Positions 1 through 7,866 of a stretch of DNA of 15,135 bases are shown here, one piece after another (positions within the stretch are counted from its first letter, which is position 1; each line of letters begins with the position of its first letter). The position numbers and the translations under genes were made by a program. The DNA lies in assembly GCA_900555065.1 (NCBI GenBank), contig USJY01000008.1, positions 1-15,135 on the forward strand, written 5' to 3'. The notes under the pieces are model-generated. The model did not search any database. It had not been told where the DNA came from and saw only the letters and a program-made list of their open reading frames with translations. Source of the DNA: an uncultured Eubacteriales bacterium. Its GTDB lineage: Bacteria > Bacillota > Clostridia > Oscillospirales > UMGS1783.

Positions 1-61
1 CCAAATGCGATTAAAAAAACCTTATTTTATTATATTATATACTATAATGGAGGTATTTGCA

Positions 62-445
62 ATGTTTGGCGTACAAAAATTTTTCACCTGTAAACACTGC
101 GGAAACTTTGTCGGGCTGATTTATGATGGTCAGGTACCCATGATCTGCTGCGGCGAAAAAATGCAGGAAGTAGAGCCCAACACGGCGGAAGCGTCCACGG
201 AAAAACATCTCCCCGTCGTTACCGTCAACGGCGAAAACGTCAATGTAAAAATCGGCAGCGCGCCCCATCCGATGGGCGAAGACCATTACATCCAGTGGGT
301 GTATGTGGAAACGGACCGCGGCGGGCAGCGCAAAGCGTTTAAACCCGGTGAAACGCCGGAGTTTAACTTCAAGGTCGTGGACGACAAGCCTGTCGCGGTA
401 TTTGCGTACTGTAATCTGCACGGGCTGTGGAAAACGCAGCTGTAA
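62..445 (+). CDS. dfx: Desulfoferrodoxin (superoxide reductase, two iron centres)
   Basis: Superoxide reductase: reduces superoxide to hydrogen peroxide in the cytoplasm without releasing oxygen, the usual defence of strict anaerobes. The 127-residue protein shows both iron sites. Center I is the desulforedoxin-type Cys4 site at the N-terminus (Cys10, Cys13, and the adjacent pair Cys29-Cys30). Center II ligands are His49, His69, His75, Cys117 and His120. Glu47-Lys48 just before His49 are the residues known in this family to assist catalysis. Length is typical of two-centre desulfoferrodoxins. The ATG at 62 is preferred over the in-frame ATG at 5 because GGAGG (49-53) lies 8 nt upstream and the protein then begins at the usual family start. 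A strong terminator follows 16 bases after the stop, so the gene ends a transcript. Electron donors such as rubredoxin are not seen in this window. Confidence 0.95.
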   Translation: MFGVQKFFTCKHCGNFVGLIYDGQVPMICCGEKMQEVEPNTAEASTEKHLPVVTVNGENVNVKIGSAPHPMGEDHYIQWVYVETDRGGQRKAFKPGETPEFNFKVVDDKPVAVFAYCNLHGLWKTQL

Positions 446-461
446 ATCCGGCTACATAGCG

Positions 462-492
462 AGGATGCGGCAAAAAAGCCGCATCCTTTTTT
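462..492 (+). terminator. Intrinsic terminator after desulfoferrodoxin
   Basis: A perfect 10-bp stem (AGGATGCGGC at 462-471 with GCCGCATCCT at 478-487) closes an AAAAAA loop and runs into a T tract ending at 492. It separates the desulfoferrodoxin gene from the independently promoted DUF1294 gene. Confidence 0.92.
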
Positions 493-529
493 CGCGCAGA
501 TTCTGAACGGCGGCCATGGCAATTCACAC

Positions 530-558
530 TTGCAATTATGTATAGACTGTTATACAAT
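530..558 (+). promoter_or_regulatory. Sigma-A-type promoter for the DUF1294 gene
   Basis: TTGCAA (530-535), a 17-nt spacer, then TACAAT (553-558). Predicted transcription start is near 565, giving a leader of about 20 nt before the ATG at 586, with the SD GAGGAG at 574-579. Confidence 0.75.
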
Positions 559-585
559 AATAGGTAATTCTGTGAGGAGTTCCCT

Positions 586-858
586 ATGATCATATTTATA
601 CTTTATCTGATCCTAATCAATATATTCGGCTACTTTATCTGCTGGTACGATAAGATGCGGGCGATTCATCATAAATACCGCGTCTCTGAAAAGTTCCTCT
701 TTGCCGTAGCAATGGCCGGCGGCGTATTCGGAATCCACCTGGCCATGTATATATTCAGGCACAAGACGAAGCACCGGACCTTCACAACGGGTATGCCCCT
801 GTTCGGAGCAGTCTGGCTCTGCGTCATCGTCGTGATTATCCTGTGTACGCGCAGTTAG
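586..858 (+). CDS. DUF1294 family small membrane protein
   Basis: A 90-residue inner-membrane protein of the DUF1294 family; no biochemical function is established for the family. Family hallmarks visible: Tyr-Asp-Lys at residues 21-23 following the first membrane helix (about 2-20), a Gly-Gly pair at 45-46 inside the second hydrophobic stretch, the FRHKTKH motif at 57-63, and a C-terminal hydrophobic helix (about 71-87). SD GAGGAG (574-579) sits 6 nt before the ATG. It has its own promoter and lies between the desulfoferrodoxin terminator and the typA promoter, so it is probably monocistronic. Nothing in the neighbourhood suggests a role. Confidence 0.9.
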   Translation: MIIFILYLILINIFGYFICWYDKMRAIHHKYRVSEKFLFAVAMAGGVFGIHLAMYIFRHKTKHRTFTTGMPLFGAVWLCVIVVIILCTRS

Positions 859-865
859 AAAAAAT

Positions 866-894
866 TTGCATAATCGAACGTTTTGGTATATACT
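866..894 (+). promoter_or_regulatory. Sigma-A-type promoter for typA
   Basis: TTGCAT (866-871), exactly 17 nt, then TATACT (889-894). It begins 8 nt after the DUF1294 stop codon. The predicted start near 901 gives typA a leader of about 55 nt that contains the hairpin at 914-941. Confidence 0.75.
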
Positions 895-913
895 TATATA
901 GCGATTTTAAATA

Positions 914-941
914 GGATTGCCGCACGGCAGTCCATTTTTTT
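914..941 (+). terminator. Terminator-like hairpin in the typA leader
   Basis: GGATTGCC (914-921) pairs with GGCAGTCC (926-933), one pair being U-G, around a GCAC loop. An A and seven T residues (935-941) follow, and the T tract abuts the typA SD GAGGTG (942-947). It could terminate read-through from the DUF1294 gene. Because the typA promoter is upstream of it, typA transcripts must pass through it, which makes it a candidate attenuator. Confidence 0.65.
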
Positions 942-955
942 GAGGTGAACGAGAT

Positions 956-2782
956 TTGAAACGGGAAGACCTGCGCAATATAGCCATCATAGCCCATGTA
1001 GACCATGGGAAGACGACGCTTGTCGATGAAATGCTGAAGCAAAGCGGCATTTTCCGTGACAACCAGATCGTACAGGACAGGGTGATGGACTCCAACGACC
1101 TCGAGCGCGAGCGCGGCATTACCATACTCGCAAAAAACACGTCGGTTCAGTACAAGGACGTAAAAATAAACGTCGTCGATACGCCGGGCCACGCCGACTT
1201 TGGCGGCGAGGTGGAACGCATTCTAAAAATGGTAAACGGCGTGCTGCTGCTTGTGGACGCATTTGAAGGGCCCATGCCGCAGACGCGGTTTGTGCTCGAA
1301 CGCGCCCTGCAGCTCAACCATCGGGTCATTGTCGTTATCAATAAAATCGACAGGCCTGACGCGCGCCTGGACGAAGTGGTCAATGAAGTGCTTGAACTGC
1401 TGATGGATCTCGGCGCAACGGATGAGCAGCTTGACAGCCCCATCGTCTACTGTTCCGGCAAGGAGGGCACCGCCTCCCTGTTCCAGGACCGGCCGGGCAA
1501 GGACCTGTCCGCTCTGTTCGACATTATTCTGGAGTATATCGCGCCGCCTGAAGGCGATCCGGACGGGCCCGCGCAGGTGCTCGTTTCCTCTATTGACTAC
1601 AGCGACTATGTTGGCCGGATCGGGATCGGGCGCATCGAGCGCGGCACGGTCCGCCGTGGTCAGGAAGTGATCGTCTGCGACTACCACGATCCTTCTATCA
1701 GCCGCAAAGGCAAGCTTACAACGCTGTACCAGTTTGAAGGCCTGAACCGTGTTCAGGTCGAATCCGCCGCCGCGGGCGACATTATCTGCGTCAGCGGTAT
1801 TAACGACATCAACATCGGCAACACATTGTGCGATCCGCTGCACGTCGAGCCGCTGCCCTTCGTCAACATCTCGGAGCCGACGGTGGAAATGACATTCGGC
1901 GTCAATACAAGCCCATTTGCCGGCAAAGACGGGAAATTCCTCACCTCCCGGCATATAAAGGACAGGCTCGAACGCGAACTGCTGCGCGACGTTGCGCTGC
2001 GCGTCCAGCCCGGCGAGACGGCCGACTCCTTCCGCGTGTTGGGCCGCGGAGAACTGCATCTTTCCATCCTGATCGAAAACATGCGCAGAGAGGGCTACGA
2101 GTTCCAGGTCGGCACGCCGAAAGTTCTCTATAAAACGGTGGACGGCAAGCGCCAGGAACCCTATGAAGAGCTGATTCTGGACGTGCCCGAAGCCTATCTC
2201 GGCAGCGTTATGGAAAAAATGGGCCGGCGCAAAGGCGAACTGCTGCAAATGCGCCCGCAGGGCAACCGTATTCGGCTGGAGTTCCTCATTCCCTCCCGCG
2301 GCCTGTTCGGCTACCGCAGCGATTTTCTTACCGACACCCACGGCGAAGGCATTCTCAATACGATTTTTCACGCGTATATGCCCTATGCGGGTGAACTACC
2401 GCAGCGTGCCAACGGTTCGCTGATCGCTTTTGAAACGGGCGAAGCCGTCGCCTACGGCCTGTACAACGCGCAGGAGCGCGGCACGCTGTTCATAGATCCC
2501 GGCACGCCGGTCTACGCCGGCATGGTGGTCGGCGTCTCGGCCAAGCCGGACGATCTGGCCGTCAACGTATGTAAAAAAAAGCACGTTACAAATATGCGCG
2601 CTTCCGGCAGCGACGACGCGCTGCGGCTGATTCCTCCGCGCAGGATGAGCCTGGAAGAATCGCTTGAATTTCTGCGGGAAGACGAGCTGCTCGAAGTCAC
2701 GCCCAAGACGCTGCGCATCCGCAAACGCGTACTGGACCACGCCCAGCGCATGCGCGAACTAAAGTCCGTCTCCTCCTCATGA
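956..2782 (+). CDS. typA: Translational GTPase TypA/BipA
   Basis: Ribosome-binding translation-factor GTPase (TypA/BipA), related to EF-G and LepA; linked in other bacteria to ribosome assembly and to growth at low temperature or under stress. The 608-residue length is normal. GTPase motifs in order: G1 HVDHGKTT (14-21), G2 region RERGITI (51-57), G3 DTPGH (75-79), G4 NKID (129-132), G5 SGK (167-169). They are followed by the beta-barrel domain II, EF-G-like domains and the BipA-specific C-terminal domain ending in a basic tail. The start is TTG at 956: the protein then begins with the family's usual [10 protein letters not shown], and SD GAGGTG (942-947) is 8 nt upstream. It has its own promoter and a leader hairpin, and is convergent with gerW across a shared hairpin. 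Confidence 0.97.
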   Translation: MKREDLRNIAIIAHVDHGKTTLVDEMLKQSGIFRDNQIVQDRVMDSNDLERERGITILAKNTSVQYKDVKINVVDTPGHADFGGEVERILKMVNGVLLLVDAFEGPMPQTRFVLERALQLNHRVIVVINKIDRPDARLDEVVNEVLELLMDLGATDEQLDSPIVYCSGKEGTASLFQDRPGKDLSALFDIILEYIAPPEGDPDGPAQVLVSSIDYSDYVGRIGIGRIERGTVRRGQEVIVCDYHDPSISRKGKLTTLYQFEGLNRVQVESAAAGDIICVSGINDINIGNTLCDPLHVEPLPFVNISEPTVEMTFGVNTSPFAGKDGKFLTSRHIKDRLERELLRDVALRVQPGETADSFRVLGRGELHLSILIENMRREGYEFQVGTPKVLYKTVDGKRQEPYEELILDVPEAYLGSVMEKMGRRKGELLQMRPQGNRIRLEFLIPSRGLFGYRSDFLTDTHGEGILNTIFHAYMPYAGELPQRANGSLIAFETGEAVAYGLYNAQERGTLFIDPGTPVYAGMVVGVSAKPDDLAVNVCKKKHVTNMRASGSDDALRLIPPRRMSLEESLEFLREDELLEVTPKTLRIRKRVLDHAQRMRELKSVSSS

Positions 2783-2856
2783 AACCCCGCCTGTACCCTG
2801 CCGCTGAAACGCCCGGACATTTTTCGCATATATACCTCGATTTTCCACAATAAAGA

Positions 2857-2887
2857 GGGCCTGAACAGTTACCTGTTCAGGCCCTTT
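2857..2887. terminator. Hairpin terminator shared by typA and gerW
   Basis: A perfect 12-bp stem (GGGCCTGAACAG at 2857-2868, CTGTTCAGGCCC at 2873-2884) with a TTAC loop lies between two convergent genes. A short T run follows on the plus strand (2885-2887) and an A-rich stretch precedes it (2851-2856), so it can act in both directions although both U tracts are weak. Confidence 0.8.
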
Positions 2888-2901
2888 CAATGCCGCAGAA
2901 C

Positions 2902-3276
2902 TTATTTATCCTTGGAGAACATATCCTTCGCCTTATCGATAATTTCAGGCACCATCTCCACAATTTTGTCCACCGTTGTGACATTGTTCGCAACGTGAAT
3001 CAGTCGGATGTCCGCGCCGCTGACCACCATGAACGCGATTGGCGTGATCGTGATCCCCGCGCCGCTGCCGCCGGCAAAGGGCTGGTTGTTCGTCTGATTT
3101 TTCGTCGCGATGTCCGCGCCGCCGGATGCGAACCCAAACGATACTTTTGAGATCGGAATGATCGTCGTGCCGTCCGGGGTGGTCATGGGATCGCCTACGA
3201 TCGTGTTGACGTCCACCATCTCTTTGATCTTCTGCATGGTCGTATCCATGATCCCTTGAATCGGGTGCTCACTCAT
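2902..3276 (-). CDS. gerW: GerW/YtfJ family sporulation protein
   Basis: A 124-residue protein of the GerW (YtfJ) family. In Bacillus the family member is needed for normal spore germination; its biochemical role is not known. Recognisable features: the N-terminal region starting around residue 7 (IQGIMDTTMQKIKEMVDVNT), the GDPMTTPDGTTIIPISKVSFGFASGG core at 28-53, a glycine-rich SGAGITITP segment at 71-79, and a C-terminal amphipathic region. The ATG is at 3276-3274, preceded by an AAGGATGG SD. It is the last gene of the site-2 protease - scpA - scpB - DUF2953 - gerW operon, 18 nt after the DUF2953 stop. The DUF2953-GerW pair matches ytfI-ytfJ in Bacillus. Its presence points to an endospore former, although related genes also occur in some non-spore-formers. 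Confidence 0.93.
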   Translation of the reverse strand: MSEHPIQGIMDTTMQKIKEMVDVNTIVGDPMTTPDGTTIIPISKVSFGFASGGADIATKNQTNNQPFAGGSGAGITITPIAFMVVSGADIRLIHVANNVTTVDKIVEMVPEIIDKAKDMFSKDK

Positions 3277-3294
3277 ACTCTTACACCATCCTTT

Positions 3295-3897
3295 TTATTG
3301 TCTTATATCATTTATCGTGTCCCTTACAGTATAAAGATATACTAAAACACGAAGAAATGCAAGCAGAATATTTCCAACCCGGCCTTGTATTTCTATCTTG
3401 CCGCGAACGAGCAGCCGCGCATTTTCAAAATCCGGCCGGATATCCATGCCGACGTTCTGTATTTCCAGATAATTACCGGCAAACCCGAGCAGCGCGTATA
3501 CGGCTGCATTGAGCTCGCCGTACGTCACGGCGGTTTTCGCAGCGTCGCCGCCGCCATAAATCAGCAGGCATTCTACCGTCGGGACGCACAGGCGCAGCTT
3601 CAGCCGCTTCAGCGACTCTTTGACAAGCCGGCAGACGGTCAGCGCTTTTTTGGCCGACAGTTTTTGTCCCTCTTTGGGATCCTCGGCCTGCGCCGCTTCT
3701 TTTCGGGCCGCCTTTTCCGCTTTCCGCATCGCCTTTTTTGCACGCTTCTTTTTCGGCGGATACCGGTAGACCCGCAGGCCGCCCACGCGGACCTGCGCCC
3801 ACGGCCCGTTATCATAACCGACGCAGACCGTCACGGGCAGCAGCATGACCAGCGTTATGACGCCGACCACGCCCAATATAATATATAAAGCCGTCAT
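3295..3897 (-). CDS. DUF2953 domain membrane protein (YtfI-like)
   Basis: A 200-residue protein with an N-terminal membrane helix (about residues 4-26), a short extracytoplasmic or interfacial segment, a strongly basic Lys/Arg/Ala-rich helix (about 48-70), and the DUF2953 domain containing YGGGDAAKTAVTYG at 114-127. Function is unknown; the family sits beside gerW in many spore-formers, as here. The start chosen is the ATG at 3897, which overlaps the scpB stop as ATGA with AGGTGGA just upstream, rather than the longer in-frame ATG at 3927 that lies inside scpB. The 4-nt overlap suggests translational coupling to scpB. Confidence 0.85.
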   Translation of the reverse strand: MTALYIILGVVGVITLVMLLPVTVCVGYDNGPWAQVRVGGLRVYRYPPKKKRAKKAMRKAEKAARKEAAQAEDPKEGQKLSAKKALTVCRLVKESLKRLKLRLCVPTVECLLIYGGGDAAKTAVTYGELNAAVYALLGFAGNYLEIQNVGMDIRPDFENARLLVRGKIEIQGRVGNILLAFLRVLVYLYTVRDTINDIRQ

Positions 3898-4535
3898 ACT
3901 TCCACCTGCCCGGCGTCCTCCGGCCAACCGTCTGCGCGCGGCGCTGCGCCCTCGGAAAATTCCAGCGCGGGCTGTTCCCCGACCTGCACGGGTTCGGACG
4001 GCGCCGCCTCTTTTGGCTGCTGTACCTCCGGCAGCTCCGGCAGCTCGGAGAGGGATTCCAGATCGAACACACGCAGGAAATTCGCGGTCGTCCCGTACAG
4101 CAGCGGCCGTCCGGGCACATCCAGCCGCCCTTTTTCCTCGAGCAGCTCCTTTTCCACCAGGTTGTGTATCACAGCCGCGCAGTCCACACCCCGCACCTGT
4201 TCTATATATGCCCTGGTTACGGGCTGATTATACGCCGCTACGGACAGCACTTCCAATGCCGCCTGCGACAGGGCCGGATTCCTGCGATTGTCCAACAGCG
4301 CCTTTACATACTGCCCGTTCGCCCGGGCTGTGGCAAGCTGGTATTTGTCCTCCAGACGTACAAGCTCTATGCCGCGGCGCTCCGCCTCATAACGGGCGCC
4401 CAGCGCTTCCAGCGCGCGGACAATTTCCTGGTCCGGCTCACCCGTAATATCCGCCATCTGCGGCACGCCGAGCGGGTCGCCGGATGCGAAGAGCAGACTC
4501 TCCAGCACGCTTTCCAACTGTGTGTATTCCATCAT
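3894..4535 (-). CDS. scpB: Segregation and condensation protein B (ScpB)
   Basis: ScpB forms dimers that bind the kleisin ScpA and, with SMC, organise and segregate the chromosome. The 213-residue product starts with the family's LESVLESLLFASGDPLG (about 7-23) and contains two winged-helix domains, including LSQAALEVLSVAAYNQPVTRAYIEQVRG (about 89-116) and the GRPLLYGTT segment (about 142-150). The C-terminal 50 residues are a Pro/Glu-rich, low-complexity tail, a common variable extension. Start: tandem ATG ATG at 4535/4532 behind a consensus AGGAGG; the second ATG has the better 8-nt spacing, so the true start may be 3 nt in. The scpA stop overlaps this start, and the DUF2953 start overlaps its stop, so the three are tightly coupled. 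Confidence 0.95.
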   Translation of the reverse strand: MMEYTQLESVLESLLFASGDPLGVPQMADITGEPDQEIVRALEALGARYEAERRGIELVRLEDKYQLATARANGQYVKALLDNRRNPALSQAALEVLSVAAYNQPVTRAYIEQVRGVDCAAVIHNLVEKELLEEKGRLDVPGRPLLYGTTANFLRVFDLESLSELPELPEVQQPKEAAPSEPVQVGEQPALEFSEGAAPRADGWPEDAGQVEV

Positions 4536-5306
4536 TTGTTCCTCCTGAGCGTGATCTGGACCGCATCGTCCTCCCCCTCCAGCCGTATGCGCTTACTGCT
4601 GGTAAGCTCCAGAACGGCCAGAAATGTGGCGACGACGTCCGAGCGGGACTTCGCCGTTTCAAACGCCTCAGCCAAAGGCATTGTGTTCCGCTTGAACAGG
4701 CGGCGCAGGATGTTTGCCACCCGCGACGAAACCGTCGTGACGACGGTACCCACGATCCCACGGAACGCGGACACCGGCGGCGGCAGCTTGGTCTTTACCC
4801 GTTTGAATATGCCCGCATACGCCGACGCGAGCTCATAGGGCGAATGCCTGCGGCGGTAGACGTCGTCCGGCTCGGGCTGCTGCTGCGCCCGCACGGCGCG
4901 GCAGCAGTCGCGCGTGTACAGGGCCTGCAAGCTGGCGGCGACCGCTTTGTACCGCTGGTACTCAAGCAGCATACGGACCAGGTTCTCGCGCGGGTCCTCT
5001 TGTTCCTCTTCGTGCCTGGGCAGGAGCGTCTGCGATTTAATATACAGAAGATACGCGGCCATGGTCATAAATTCGCTCGCCACGTCGAGATCAATCTGTT
5101 TCATTCCCTCTATGCTCTCCATATACTGGTCGAGCACAAGGGCGATCGGTATATCGTAAATATTGATTTTGTGTTTGGAAATGATATTGCGTTGTCAATA
5201 CATTCATATCCAGATCAAACAGATCCAGTTTGTTTTCCTTGATCAGATGCAGCATCAGGTCAAGCGGACCCTCAAACACTTCCAGCTTGAATACGGGCTT
5301 GTCCAT
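4532..5306 (-). pseudogene. scpA: Segregation and condensation protein A (scpA), frame-disrupted
   Basis: ScpA is the kleisin that bridges SMC heads and binds ScpB. Two overlapping frames share the protein. The first starts at the ATG at 5306 with the conserved FKLEVFEGPLDLMLHLI and continues as KENKLDLFDLDMNVLTTQY before running out at 5091. The second, open from about 5194 to the stop at 4532, contains SKHKINIYDIPIALVLDQY, then the helix LDVASEFMTMAAYLLYIKS and the C-terminal winged helix. LDLFDLDMNVLTTQY and INIYDIPIALVLDQY are the same segment of ScpA, encoded twice 61 nt apart with little DNA identity, so there are 61 extra bases and a frameshift. The start at 5306 lies 11 nt past the protease stop. 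Either a real chimeric lesion or an assembly join. As read, no full-length ScpA can be made, although the downstream scpB looks intact. Confidence 0.85.
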
Positions 5307-5317
5307 ACGCCGCCCCC

Positions 5318-5992
5318 CTATATCCGCAGAATGGCGCGTATGATCCATTCGCCAAGCAGCATAAACGTATAGGAAATACCGGTGAACACGCCGCCGGCCA
5401 GAAAACGGATGACCGGGCTAAACACACCGATAAACATGAGCACAATCAGCACCGCAAACATTACGCGCTCATACTTGATAAGCTTGTAATACCAACGGTC
5501 AGGCAGAATAAGCGAGAGGATGCGCGATCCGTCCAGCGGCGTGATGGGCAGCAGGTTGAACACGAACAGTACGCAGTTGAGGTAGACGCCGTAATACAGG
5601 AACATGAACACAGGCCCGTACGGTTCCATAAACGGGGATACAAGGCCGAATATCAGGCCGAAAACGCAGGCCAGCGCGAGGTTGGACAAGGGCCCCATGA
5701 TCGCGACAATGGCGCTGTCCCGTTTTGGATTGCGGAAGTTCAGCACGGAAATGGGCACGGCGCGTCCCCATCCGAACCCGAACAGAAGCATACACACCGC
5801 GCCGACCGGGTCCAGGTGCTTGAGCGGATTGAGGGTAACGCGGCCCTGCAGGTAGGCGGTATCGTCGCCGAGCTTTTTGGCCGTATAAGCATGGCAGAAC
5901 TCATGCACTGTGATCGACAGAATCAGTATGGGAGCGTAGTACAGGAAATTTCGCACTGCGCTTAACAGAATATTCATGAGATTGTTCAGCAT
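5318..5992 (-). CDS. Site-2 protease family intramembrane metalloprotease
   Basis: A 224-residue multi-spanning M50-type zinc metalloprotease of the short group without a PDZ domain. HEFCH (residues 30-34) is the HExxH zinc and catalytic motif in the first helix. NLLPITPLDG (146-155), with Asp154 as third ligand, is the second family motif. GPLSNL (100-105) is a conserved helix signature, and at least five hydrophobic helices are visible. The ATG at 5992 is chosen because AGGTG lies 5 nt upstream; the longer in-frame start at 6070 precedes the promoter and adds a non-hydrophobic extension unlike the family. It leads the operon with scpA and scpB, a common Clostridia order. The substrate is unknown; the group is distinct from RseP and SpoIVFB, which carry extra domains. 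Confidence 0.93.
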   Translation of the reverse strand: MLNNLMNILLSAVRNFLYYAPILILSITVHEFCHAYTAKKLGDDTAYLQGRVTLNPLKHLDPVGAVCMLLFGFGWGRAVPISVLNFRNPKRDSAIVAIMGPLSNLALACVFGLIFGLVSPFMEPYGPVFMFLYYGVYLNCVLFVFNLLPITPLDGSRILSLILPDRWYYKLIKYERVMFAVLIVLMFIGVFSPVIRFLAGGVFTGISYTFMLLGEWIIRAILRI

Positions 5993-6008
5993 TTCATCAC
6001 CTTTATTG

Positions 6009-6037
6009 ATTATACTATACGCAGATGCAAAAAACAA
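6009..6037 (-). promoter_or_regulatory. Promoter for the protease-scp-gerW operon
   Basis: On the minus strand TTGTTT (6037-6032), 17 nt, TATAAT (6014-6009). The predicted start falls near 6002, almost inside the SD (AAGGTG), giving a leader of only about 10 nt. The -10 is perfect and the -35 moderate. Confidence 0.6.
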
Positions 6038-6197
6038 GCGCGGACCCCGGCCCGGAATCCCAGGGACCAAAATTTATAGTTTTTTTACATATTCTTCTAT
6101 GATAAGTGCTATGATTTTTGAGCATGGAAGTTTCCTGAAACCACGCGTAATTTCAAGGTTTGCGGGACTATTATGAATTTGGGAGTGATTGCGGTTT

Positions 6198-7147
6198 ATG
6201 ATCGAAGTGCAACACCTGACCAAACGGTACAGGAAAATCGTTGCGGTGGACGACCTCTCCTTCTCCATTGAACCTGGACAAATACTGGGCCTTCTGGGTC
6301 CGAACGGAGCCGGCAAGAGTACGACGATGAATATCTTGACCGGCTATTTGTCGTCTACGGAGGGCCGCGTGCTCATCGATGGGATCGACATTCTGGAAAA
6401 CCCCATCGAAGCGAAGCGGAAAATTGGTTATCTGCCGGAGTTGCCCCCATTGTATGTGGAGATGTCGGTGACCTGACCTTCATCTGCAATCTCAAGGGCG
6501 TAAAAAAGCACATACCGGAACATATTGAAGAGGTGTGCAAACTCGTCAAGATTGACCACGTCGCCAAACGCCTGATCAAGAACCTCTCCAAGGGATACAG
6601 ACAGCGCGTCGGGCTTGCCCAGGCGCTCATCAACAGTCCCGATCTGCTGGTGCTGGACGAGCCTACGGTCGGCCTGGACCCGAAGGAGATCATTGAGATC
6701 CGAAACCTGATCAAATTCATCGGCCGCAGCCATACGGTCATCCTCTCCTCGCACATTCTCTCCGAGGTACAGGCCGTCAGCGACCGCGTGGTTGTTATCA
6801 ACAAGGGGAAACTGCTCGCAAACGACACGCCGGCCAACCTTGCCAAGAACCTGGTGCAGCGCAATAACCTGCTGGTTCGCATCGCCGGACCCGAGCAGGA
6901 CGTCTACAGGGCGCTCACGGGCCTTGACGGCGAGCGCAGAGTGAAAAAGCAGGGGCTGAAAGAAGAGGGCGTTTACGACTACGTCATCGAAGGCAAAGAG
7001 GGCAAGGACCTGCGCTTTTCCGTATTCAGCCTGCTCGCAGCAAGGAACTGGCCGCTGCTCTCGTCGAGAGGCAGCGAGGTTTCGCTGGAGGACATATTCC
7101 TCGAACTGACAGCCGACACGCCGGACAAGGGAGGCGACGCATCATGA
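6198..7147 (+). pseudogene. ABC transporter ATP-binding protein (GldA-like), frameshifted
   Basis: ATPase of an ABC-2-type complex. The first frame, from the ATG at 6198 (SD GGGAGTG at 6181-6187), encodes Walker A GPNGAGKST (residues 34-42) and ends at a TGA at 6474-6476. The second frame carries on from 6473 to 7147 with signature LSKGYRQR (near 6583-6606), Walker B LLVLDEPT (about 6644-6667) and the H-loop His in LSSHILSE (about 6743-6766). Family proteins read roughly MSVTEYLTFICNLKG at the join; here MSVT is followed by DLTFICNLKG in another frame, consistent with loss of about 7 nt. The Q-loop is also odd: YLPELPPLY (78-86) has Leu82 where the family has a near-invariant Gln. The stop overlaps the permease start as ATGA. 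It may be genuine decay or a sequence error; the remainder is well conserved. Confidence 0.88.
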
Positions 7148-7851
7148 CAGCCATATTCAAACGGGAACTGAAATCCTACTTTATTACGTCGATGGGATTT
7201 GTATTTCTCACCATCTTCCTGTTCATCCTGGGCACCACATTCGTCTTTAACAATATTTACAACAACATCGCGGATATGCAGACCTTTTACTCGGCGATCA
7301 CACCGCTGTATCTGATTATATTCACCGTGATATTGACGATGCGCATTATGACCGAGGACAAGAAGAATCGCACGGAAGTGCTTCTGCTCACCTCGCCCGT
7401 CTCGGCGGCCGGGATTGCGATGGGGAAATTCCTCGCGGCTTTCACCGTGTATGCCATCGGCGTTCTCTCTACTCTGATTTTCGCCGGTTTCATATATCTT
7501 TACACGACCATCCCGTTTATCACGGTCGTCAGCGGGATTTTGGGCCTGTTGCTCTACGGCGCCCTGTTCATCAGCGTGGGTCTGTTCATTTCGTCGCTCA
7601 CCGACAGCCAGGTCGTCGCGGCCATCGCAACCTTCTGCGCGCTGTTTTTCCTGTATCTTGCCGAGAGCTTTATTCAGTTCATCCCCAGTACGTTCATCAC
7701 CAATATCTTGTACTGGCTGTCCCTGAGCCAGAAATATACGCAGATGTCCCAGGGTATCTTCTCGCTGAGCCATCTCGTATACTTTATAAGCCTGACCGCG
7801 CTCTTTATTTTCCTGACCATCCGGGTCGTGGAAAAAAAGCGTTGGGAATAG
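7144..7851 (+). CDS. ABC-2 type transporter permease (GldF-like)
   Basis: A 235-residue integral membrane subunit with six hydrophobic segments. The cytoplasmic coupling segment MTEDKKNRTEVLLLTSPVS (about residues 69-87), after the second helix, is typical of ABC-2 permeases of the GldF/NosY/CcmB-like group, where it contacts the ATPase. SD AAGGGAGG (7127-7134) lies inside the preceding gene and the ATG overlaps that gene's stop (ATGA), so translation is probably coupled to the ATPase. It is followed 15 nt later by the GldG-like gene. The transported substrate is unknown; in gliding Bacteroidetes the related GldA-GldF-GldG complex supports motility, but in Firmicutes such complexes have no assigned role. 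Confidence 0.93.
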   Translation: MTAIFKRELKSYFITSMGFVFLTIFLFILGTTFVFNNIYNNIADMQTFYSAITPLYLIIFTVILTMRIMTEDKKNRTEVLLLTSPVSAAGIAMGKFLAAFTVYAIGVLSTLIFAGFIYLYTTIPFITVVSGILGLLLYGALFISVGLFISSLTDSQVVAAIATFCALFFLYLAESFIQFIPSTFITNILYWLSLSQKYTQMSQGIFSLSHLVYFISLTALFIFLTIRVVEKKRWE

Positions 7852-7866
7852 AGACTGGAGGTACAC

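Noticed and set aside
43..48. TATAAT immediately before the desulfoferrodoxin SD
   Set aside because: Transcription from it would start downstream of the SD, and no -35 box stands at the right distance.
1223..2371. Long antisense reading frame (382 codons) inside typA
   Set aside because: It is opposite a fully conserved gene, with no SD and no family features; high GC content of typA keeps the antisense frame open.
6979..7866. Antisense reading frame (295 codons) opposite the ABC ATPase 3' end and permease
   Set aside because: Composition is the charged mirror of hydrophobic helices on the other strand; not a gene.
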